Positions 1-3,842 of a stretch of 5,865 nt of DNA are shown here, piece after piece (position 1 is the stretch's first letter; every line of letters begins with the position of its first letter). Under the pieces are notes generated by a model that saw nothing but the letters and a program-made list of their open reading frames with translations, was not told the DNA's origin and did no database searches. The stretch comes from Deltaproteobacteria bacterium RIFOXYA12_FULL_61_11 (lineage in GTDB: Bacteria; Bdellovibrionota_F; JAHFAK01; YA12-FULL-61-11). The translations under genes were made by a program, and so were the position numbers. The stretch covers positions 1 to 5,865 of the forward strand of contig MGSU01000284.1 of assembly GCA_001799195.1 (NCBI GenBank). The letters are read 5' to 3'.

Positions 1-1
1 C

Positions 2-790
2 GAGTTCGTCGTCTGTCTTCCCGAGACCGAAGTCGCAGGGGCGCGGGTCTTTGCCGAGCGTTTCGTCAAAGAGGTTTCCAGAGAGCCCTTCCGTTCTCGC
101 GAGCTCGAACTCGCGATCTCGGTCAGCGTGGGAGTGGCCATGGTCACCCCGGGAGTGGAAAGTCCCTCGGAACTGATCGAGCGGGCCGATCTGGCGATGT
201 ACCATGCCAAGAAGACCGGGAAAGGAGTAGTCGGGTACCTCGAGGACGAGGTCTCCTCCCCGGATGGAAGGATCGCTCCCGGGGAGTTGGCCCTCATCCT
301 GCGGCAACTCCAGACCTCGGCCCGCAGGACCTTCATGTCCAAACTCCTAGGCCTACTCGAACCTCCGGGCCGACAGACCGAACGCTCGGGATTGCCCTAT
401 CCCTTGGTCGCCAAGCTCCTGGACTCCGCGGTGCAGAAGGGTAGTGTGGATTCTGACTTCAGGGAGATATTGTTCAGTGCTTTCATCCTCTTCTCTCTCG
501 GAATTGGGCGAGGGGAGGGGGCAGGTAAGCATCTCCCGCTCACGGTCCTCGAAGGGGTGACCTTGTTGCAAGAGGAGCGAGGTCTCTTGGAAGGGATCGA
601 CGGCGACGTGGTTGCCGGCGATGCCGGGCGACGCATCATCGCGCTGCTGGTGGATTGCCAGCGCAGGCTCGATGGGCAAGCGCATGTTTCAAGTCACTGT
701 TTCGTCGAACGGTACGCTGACGTGTTCCCGAGCGAGGATCTGAAAGCGTTCCTCGCAGAGGTCGAAGGGCTTGCCCGGACCGGAACCTGA
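2..790 (+). CDS. GGDEF-domain protein, C-terminal part (5' end outside window), with degenerate HD-GYP-like tail
   Basis: The frame is open from base 2 to the TGA at 788-790, giving 262 visible residues; the N-terminus lies upstream of the window. The first two residues, Glu-Phe followed by VVCLP, match the end of a GGD/EEF signature. The remaining GGDEF hallmarks are SVSVGVA at about residues 40-46 and ADLAMYHAKKTGKG at about 62-75, the C-terminal helix of diguanylate cyclases. Such domains make c-di-GMP from two GTP, but the first catalytic residues and any RxxD inhibitory site are not visible, so activity is unknown. Residues 80-262 are not a standard GGDEF end. Residues 133-171 follow the pattern of an HD-GYP N-terminal half, with Phe-Ser (164-165) where His-Asp is expected. 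GRRIIALLVD at 209-218 resembles the later GARIIAVAD segment. The GTG at 128 is internal to the domain and is not the true start. The neighbouring gene is convergent. Confidence 0.88.
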   Translation, partial: EFVVCLPETEVAGARVFAERFVKEVSREPFRSRELELAISVSVGVAMVTPGVESPSELIERADLAMYHAKKTGKGVVGYLEDEVSSPDGRIAPGELALILRQLQTSARRTFMSKLLGLLEPPGRQTERSGLPYPLVAKLLDSAVQKGSVDSDFREILFSAFILFSLGIGRGEGAGKHLPLTVLEGVTLLQEERGLLEGIDGDVVAGDAGRRIIALLVDCQRRLDGQAHVSSHCFVERYADVFPSEDLKAFLAEVEGLARTGT

Positions 791-796
791 TCCCGG

Positions 797-2257
797 TTAC
801 AAATAACCCAGACCGCGCAGACTCTCGCCGATATGGTCCAGTTCGGCCGTGCGGTGTTCCTTGGAAAAGTACTGGGTCGCTTCCGTCGGGTAGCTGCCGC
901 GACAGGGCAGCACGGTTTCGTCGAAGCCACCTTTCCGATCGCAACCGTGAAGTAGAGAGGGTTTTGCCACGCTGAGAGCCCGTAGTACCAGGGGGGCTAC
1001 GTCCTGGGCGTCGAGGGCGGTCGTGCTCGGAGGCACCCCCTTGCCCCAGGCCAGGTAGAGTCCTTCGGGAGCATGGGTGCCCGTGTAGGGCAGGGAAGGA
1101 GAGTCGTAGAGGGCCGGGGACAGGAATTCGCTGCCGTCGCGAGCCATGGCCCGGTAGTGTCGAGGGATCAGGAGCACCTCGGGAACGACGGTGGAAGCAG
1201 GGTCTTCGAAAAGATCCTCCTTGGCCCAGATCGCGCTCAAGCCGGTGTCGAGGTATCCCTCGCGCAGCAGGCCGATCAGGTCGTCGCGGAGATTGTTGCG
1301 GCTTTTGGGTGTGAGCATGAGATGGTTGAGGTAGAGCGAACCGAAGAAACCGTAGGCGTAGACCGGGGTGCGGTCCCAGTCCAAGAATTCGAAACCGCGC
1401 CGGACCTGCGCTGAGGCGTGGATGGAATGCGGATCACCTTGGAATTTCAAAAGATTGAGTGAACGCAGAAGGTTGTTGGGGTAGAAGTCGGCTTCCAGGT
1501 CGGTGAAGCCGTGGTCGGAAACCAGGAGCAAGAGATCGCCGGTGCGGCCGAGCTGTTCGGCAAGACGTCCGAGGAAGGCATCAATGACTCCGTGGATGCG
1601 AGCCACGATGTCTCGTGGGTCGTGTCTGCGGTGCCAGTAGAGATGTTGCATCCGGTCCGTCGCGGTGAAGACCCCGATGCTCAGGTCGTAGGATTCCCTC
1701 GAGAAGAGTCGTTCGAGCAACCTCGCCCTGGCCTCGGCCATGCGCAAGGCGGCGAGACAATGCTCTTCGGCGTTGCGGTAGGTTCGCCAGAGCGTGTCGA
1801 TGCGGTAGTCTGGTTCCAGGGCCAGGACGTCGCGGTAGGCCTCGGGAGGCCAGGTCAGTTCCTCCATCGAGGGGGTGTTCATACCGGTGAGCATCAAGCC
1901 GTTGATGCTGGTCGCGGGATAGGTCAAGGGGAGGTTGACCACCAGGCTGCGCAGTTCCCGAACGCCGGGCAGTTCCCAGACCATCGGGGCCAGGCGGTGG
2001 CCGGAATGGCTGTAGTGGAAGGTCCGTTGGGAGAGGTCGAAACGTCGGAAATCGAAGATGCCATGGCGGGAGGCATCGACCCCCGTGAACAGGGTAGTCC
2101 AGGCCTGGGGCGTGTTGGGGTGGATCGTCGAGGTCAACACCCCGGAGCAACCCTCGGCCTTGAGTCTTGCATAGTTCGGCATCACGCCGAGGTCGGCATA
2201 CTCGGCGAGCAGTTCCGGACTGGCACCGTCAATACCAATAACCACGACCCTCGGCAT
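797..2257 (-). CDS. AlkP-superfamily phosphohydrolase (type I phosphodiesterase/nucleotide pyrophosphatase-like, COG3379 type)
   Basis: A complete protein of 486 residues that probably hydrolyses a phosphate mono- or diester with two divalent metals; the substrate cannot be read from the sequence. The full ligand set of the superfamily is visible: Asp10 in VVVIGIDGA, the nucleophile Thr49 in NTPQAWTTLFTG, Asp201 and His205 in TDRMQHLYWH, Asp248-His249 in VSDHGF, and His395 in THAPEG. HGIFDF at 65-70 is typical of the phosphodiesterase/phosphomutase branch. There is no signal peptide; the first hydrophobic stretch is the beta strand leading to Asp10, so it is likely cytosolic. The C-terminus LRGLGYL resembles the LxxLGYL ends of many AlkP and sulfatase-like proteins, so the end looks native. 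The ATG at 2255-2257 has an AGGA Shine-Dalgarno 5 nt upstream. The gene is transcribed alone, divergent from the lipase operon and convergent with the GGDEF gene. A member acting on a nucleotide or phospholipid head group is possible. Confidence 0.9.
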   Translation of the reverse strand: MPRVVVIGIDGASPELLAEYADLGVMPNYARLKAEGCSGVLTSTIHPNTPQAWTTLFTGVDASRHGIFDFRRFDLSQRTFHYSHSGHRLAPMVWELPGVRELRSLVVNLPLTYPATSINGLMLTGMNTPSMEELTWPPEAYRDVLALEPDYRIDTLWRTYRNAEEHCLAALRMAEARARLLERLFSRESYDLSIGVFTATDRMQHLYWHRRHDPRDIVARIHGVIDAFLGRLAEQLGRTGDLLLLVSDHGFTDLEADFYPNNLLRSLNLLKFQGDPHSIHASAQVRRGFEFLDWDRTPVYAYGFFGSLYLNHLMLTPKSRNNLRDDLIGLLREGYLDTGLSAIWAKEDLFEDPASTVVPEVLLIPRHYRAMARDGSEFLSPALYDSPSLPYTGTHAPEGLYLAWGKGVPPSTTALDAQDVAPLVLRALSVAKPSLLHGCDRKGGFDETVLPCRGSYPTEATQYFSKEHRTAELDHIGESLRGLGYL

Positions 2258-2262
2258 ACAGT

Positions 2263-2266
2263 TCCT
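2263..2266 (-). promoter_or_regulatory. Ribosome binding site of the AlkP-family gene
   Basis: AGGA on the minus strand lies 5 nt upstream of the ATG at 2257-2255. This supports that start, which also places the conserved IGIDGA strand at the very N-terminus, as is usual in the family. Confidence 0.6.
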
Positions 2267-2302
2267 AATCAGGTGAGTCTGCTCCGGGAACTATCGCTCA
2301 AG

Positions 2303-2374
2303 CCGGAGAACTTGTCATCCCGAGAGTCCTCGGCCTTGGCAGGGAGCAATTCCCTCAGGCGGAAGTTCTCCCGG
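2303..2374. other. Potential three-way-junction RNA fold in the divergent intergenic region
   Basis: An outer stem pairs GGAGAACTT (2305-2313) with AAGTTCTCC (2363-2371), a perfect 9-bp match. With one bulged C at 2372, the two outer bases CC (2303-2304) also pair with GG (2373-2374). Two hairpins sit inside: CCGAG/CTCGG (2320-2324/2329-2333, loop AGTC) and AGGGA/TCCCT (2341-2345/2351-2355, loop GCAAT). The second can extend by GCCT/AGGC (2333-2336/2357-2360) if the first gives up its closing pair. If transcribed on the minus strand it would be the 5' leader of the AlkP gene, ending about 37 nt before the ribosome site. It does not match any riboswitch class I could recall. A DNA-level role or chance is possible. 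Confidence 0.4.
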
Positions 2375-2388
2375 GATCCGCTGGCAAG

Positions 2389-2433
2389 ATCGATATAAAC
2401 ATTATTAGTCAACGAATTAGGTATTCATTGCAA
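2389..2433 (-). promoter_or_regulatory. AT-rich island, possible promoter of the AlkP-family gene
   Basis: These 45 bases contain 33 A/T in an otherwise GC-rich region, and they sit directly upstream of the potential leader structure on the minus strand. The best sigma70-like pair on that strand is TTGCAA (2433-2428) and ACTAAT (2409-2404) with an 18-nt spacer, which is only a fair match. A TTGACT at 2412-2407 has no acceptable -10 partner. The location and base composition are better evidence than the hexamers. Confidence 0.3.
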
Positions 2434-2458
2434 GGGGGACTCCCGGGGGGGGCCCGGG
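2434..2458. other. G-run block with CCCGGG inverted repeat
   Basis: The block contains a run of five G (2434-2438), a run of eight G (2445-2452) and GGG (2456-2458); 23 of its 25 bases are G or C. The two CCCGGG hexamers (2442-2447 and 2453-2458) can pair around a five-G loop. Alternatively, the G runs on the plus strand provide the four tracts needed for a G-quadruplex, in competition with the intervening CCC. It lies between the AT-rich island and the candidate lipase promoter, so it could separate the two divergent transcription units. Its function is unknown. Confidence 0.35.
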
Positions 2459-2470
2459 TTGAACCTCTGC

Positions 2471-2499
2471 TTGCCAAGGTCTGTGAAAGCGGTTAGGCT
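2471..2499 (+). promoter_or_regulatory. Candidate sigma70-type promoter of the lipase/cNMP-binding operon
   Basis: TTGCCA (2471-2476, five of six consensus bases) is followed after exactly 17 nt by TAGGCT (2494-2499), which keeps the key first, second and last -10 bases. Transcription would begin near 2506, leaving a leader of about 25 nt before the ATG at 2531. The -35 lies inside a small palindrome, CTTG-C-CAAG (2470-2478). Confidence 0.4.
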
Positions 2500-2530
2500 G
2501 AAATAATCTGGGAACTGTGCAACGGCCTCC

Positions 2531-3367
2531 ATGCTACCACGACACCACATTACCGCCAGTGATGGAGTGAGGCTTTCCGTCCACCGGAACGTCTCCGTGG
2601 GGGATCGCGCGACCGTCATGCTGGTCCACGGGTATGCCGAGCACATAGGTCGATATTCGCATGTCTTTCGCCTGTTGCGAGAGAAGGGCTACGGCGTGGT
2701 GGCCCACGACCATCGCGGCCACGGGCTCTCCGATGGTCGCCGCGGACATGTCGAACGCTATGAGACCTACCTCGATGATCTGGACCTGATCACCGCAAGT
2801 CTCCCCGCGGGTCTGCGTATCATCCTCGGCCACAGCATGGGCGGGCTCCTCGCCCTCCACTACTTACTGCACCGAAGACCGCGCTTCGACGCCGCGATCA
2901 TTCTCGCTCCTTACCTGGGTCTGCGCGATCAGCCACGGCTCAAGACCACTCTCGGGAAACTGCTCTGCGCGGTACGCTCCACCTTCCCCATCGCCAACGG
3001 GCTGGACCCGCATACTCTGAGTCGCGACCCCGCGGTCGTGACCGCCTACACCGAAGACCCGCTGGTCTTCACCACGACCACACCCGGTTGGTTCTTCTCG
3101 ATGAAGCGTTGCATCGATGCGACGTTTTCCGGTCCACATCGCCTGGAGCCCCCGACCTTGCTCCTCTACGGGGACGACGACGGGTTGTGCGATCACGACA
3201 GGACGGTGGAATTAACCGGGTTGCTCGAGGCTCCCGAGCTCACCGTGGAGGTCGTGGCCGGAGGCCGACACGAATTGCACAACGATCTCGAGGCAGCCGC
3301 GACCCTTCGACGCGTCCTGCGCTGGTTGGATGAAAAAGTCCCTCTGCGCGGACAGAGCGAGGAGTAG
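2531..3367 (+). CDS. Alpha/beta hydrolase, monoacylglycerol-lipase-like (serine hydrolase of the Hydrolase_4 family)
   Basis: A complete 278-residue protein, the usual length for bacterial monoacylglycerol lipases and lysophospholipases, which cleave acyl esters of glycerol. VHGYAEHIGRY (32-42) is the oxyanion-hole strand and loop with the HG dipeptide. DHRGHGLSDG (60-69) is the family's second signature. The triad is Ser102 in GHSMGG, Asp217 in YGDDDGLCD, and His247 in GGRHELHND. Residues about 133-206 form the variable cap over the active site. There is no signal peptide or lipobox, so a cytosolic or membrane-peripheral enzyme is likely. The frame is closed upstream by a TAA at 2504-2506. 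The ATG at 2531 is the only start codon after it, although no good Shine-Dalgarno precedes it, so translation may be weak or rely on a short leader. The stop lies 1 nt before the next start, which indicates a shared transcript. The true substrate could be another carboxylic ester. Confidence 0.9.
   Translation: MLPRHHITASDGVRLSVHRNVSVGDRATVMLVHGYAEHIGRYSHVFRLLREKGYGVVAHDHRGHGLSDGRRGHVERYETYLDDLDLITASLPAGLRIILGHSMGGLLALHYLLHRRPRFDAAIILAPYLGLRDQPRLKTTLGKLLCAVRSTFPIANGLDPHTLSRDPAVVTAYTEDPLVFTTTTPGWFFSMKRCIDATFSGPHRLEPPTLLLYGDDDGLCDHDRTVELTGLLEAPELTVEVVAGGRHELHNDLEAAATLRRVLRWLDEKVPLRGQSEE
3360..3364 (+). promoter_or_regulatory. Ribosome binding site deciding the start of the cNMP-binding gene
   Basis: AGGAG lies within the last codons of the lipase gene, 4 nt before the ATG at 3369. 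It selects this ATG over the in-frame ATG at 3330, which is buried 38 bases inside the lipase gene and has no comparable site. The arrangement suggests translational coupling. Confidence 0.7.
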
Positions 3368-3368
3368 G

Positions 3369-3812
3369 ATGAAGCGAGTAGCGTTGACCGCGGAGCTGAT
3401 CGAGCAGATCGAGCGCATACCCTTCTGTGCCTTCCTGGACGAGCGGGGACGGCACTATCTGCTCGAGAAGGTCCAGGTCGTGGAAATTCCTCCGAACAAG
3501 TTGTTGCTCAAAAAAGGCACCTTCGGAGAGGAGTTGTTCGCCATCCTGGCCGGCGAGGTCCGGGTGTGGGAGCGTCTCGACGAAGAGGTCAAGGAGTACG
3601 CACGCTTGGGCAAGGACCAGATCTTCGGCGAGATGTCGGCGATCATGCACACGCCGCGTTCTGCCAATGTCAGCACCGTGACCGACGTGGTGCTCCTCGT
3701 CCTGCTCAAGCAGCACATTGCTGAACTGCTCAAGATCAATCCGTCTTTCCGCGAATTCCTCGGTGAGCTGGGGCTGCATCGGGAGCAGGAGAACCTCGAC
3801 CTGGGGTTCTGA
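3369..3812 (+). CDS. Stand-alone cyclic-nucleotide-binding domain protein (CRP/CAP effector domain without HTH)
   Basis: A 147-residue protein made of a single cNMP-binding beta-roll. A short helical lead (about 7-35, IPFCAFLDERGRHYLL) is followed by the roll: IPPNKLLLKKGTFGEELFAILAGEVRVW (about 40-67) matches the family's start, with the usual Gly50 and Gly62. FGEMSAIMHTPRSANV (86-101) is the phosphate-binding cassette. In known members its Glu (here Glu88) holds the ribose and its Arg (here Arg97) the cyclic phosphate; both are present, so binding of cAMP or cGMP is plausible. A C-terminal helix (about 114-140) closes the domain. No helix-turn-helix, kinase, channel or transferase domain follows, so it cannot act as a CRP-type regulator alone and probably works through a partner. 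It starts 1 nt after the lipase stop codon, and its own ribosome site lies inside that gene, so the two are probably co-expressed. The next gene is convergent. Confidence 0.9.
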   Translation: MKRVALTAELIEQIERIPFCAFLDERGRHYLLEKVQVVEIPPNKLLLKKGTFGEELFAILAGEVRVWERLDEEVKEYARLGKDQIFGEMSAIMHTPRSANVSTVTDVVLLVLLKQHIAELLKINPSFREFLGELGLHREQENLDLGF

Positions 3813-3823
3813 GCCTGCGCCGC

Positions 3824-3836
3824 CGAGGTCCCCTCG
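3824..3836. terminator. Possible weak bidirectional terminator hairpin between convergent genes
   Basis: CGAGG (3824-3828) pairs perfectly with CCTCG (3832-3836) around a TCC loop, in the 30-bp gap between two convergent stop codons. No T-tract follows on either strand, so intrinsic termination would be inefficient. The position is the main support. Confidence 0.3.
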
Positions 3837-3842
3837 CCTCTC

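Noticed and set aside
795-808. GGTTA-CAAA-TAACC hairpin at the convergent junction of the first two genes, as a terminator
   Set aside because: The stem has only five base pairs, three of them in an AT-poor context without a following T-tract on either strand, and it overlaps the last codons and stop of the AlkP gene. Too weak to call.
2305-2371. The 67-base folded element as a tRNA gene
   Set aside because: It has only two internal hairpins, no T-loop GTTCRA consensus, no recognisable anticodon arm and no CCA-compatible end.
1511-2398. Long open frame on the + strand opposite the AlkP-family gene (295 codons)
   Set aside because: It is antisense to a gene with a complete set of catalytic motifs. 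Its translation is low-complexity Gly/Glu/Val/Gln-rich with no recognisable domain, as expected for a shadow frame in GC-rich DNA.
2482-2486. TGTGA half-site between the -35 and -10 of the candidate lipase promoter, as a CRP site
   Set aside because: The opposite half TCACA is missing at the required 6-nt spacing, and the nearby cNMP-binding protein has no DNA-binding domain.
3330-3368. Earlier in-frame ATG giving a 13-residue N-terminal extension of the cNMP-binding protein
   Set aside because: It lies inside the lipase gene and has no ribosome site. AGGAG is correctly spaced for the ATG at 3369, and the domain needs no extension.
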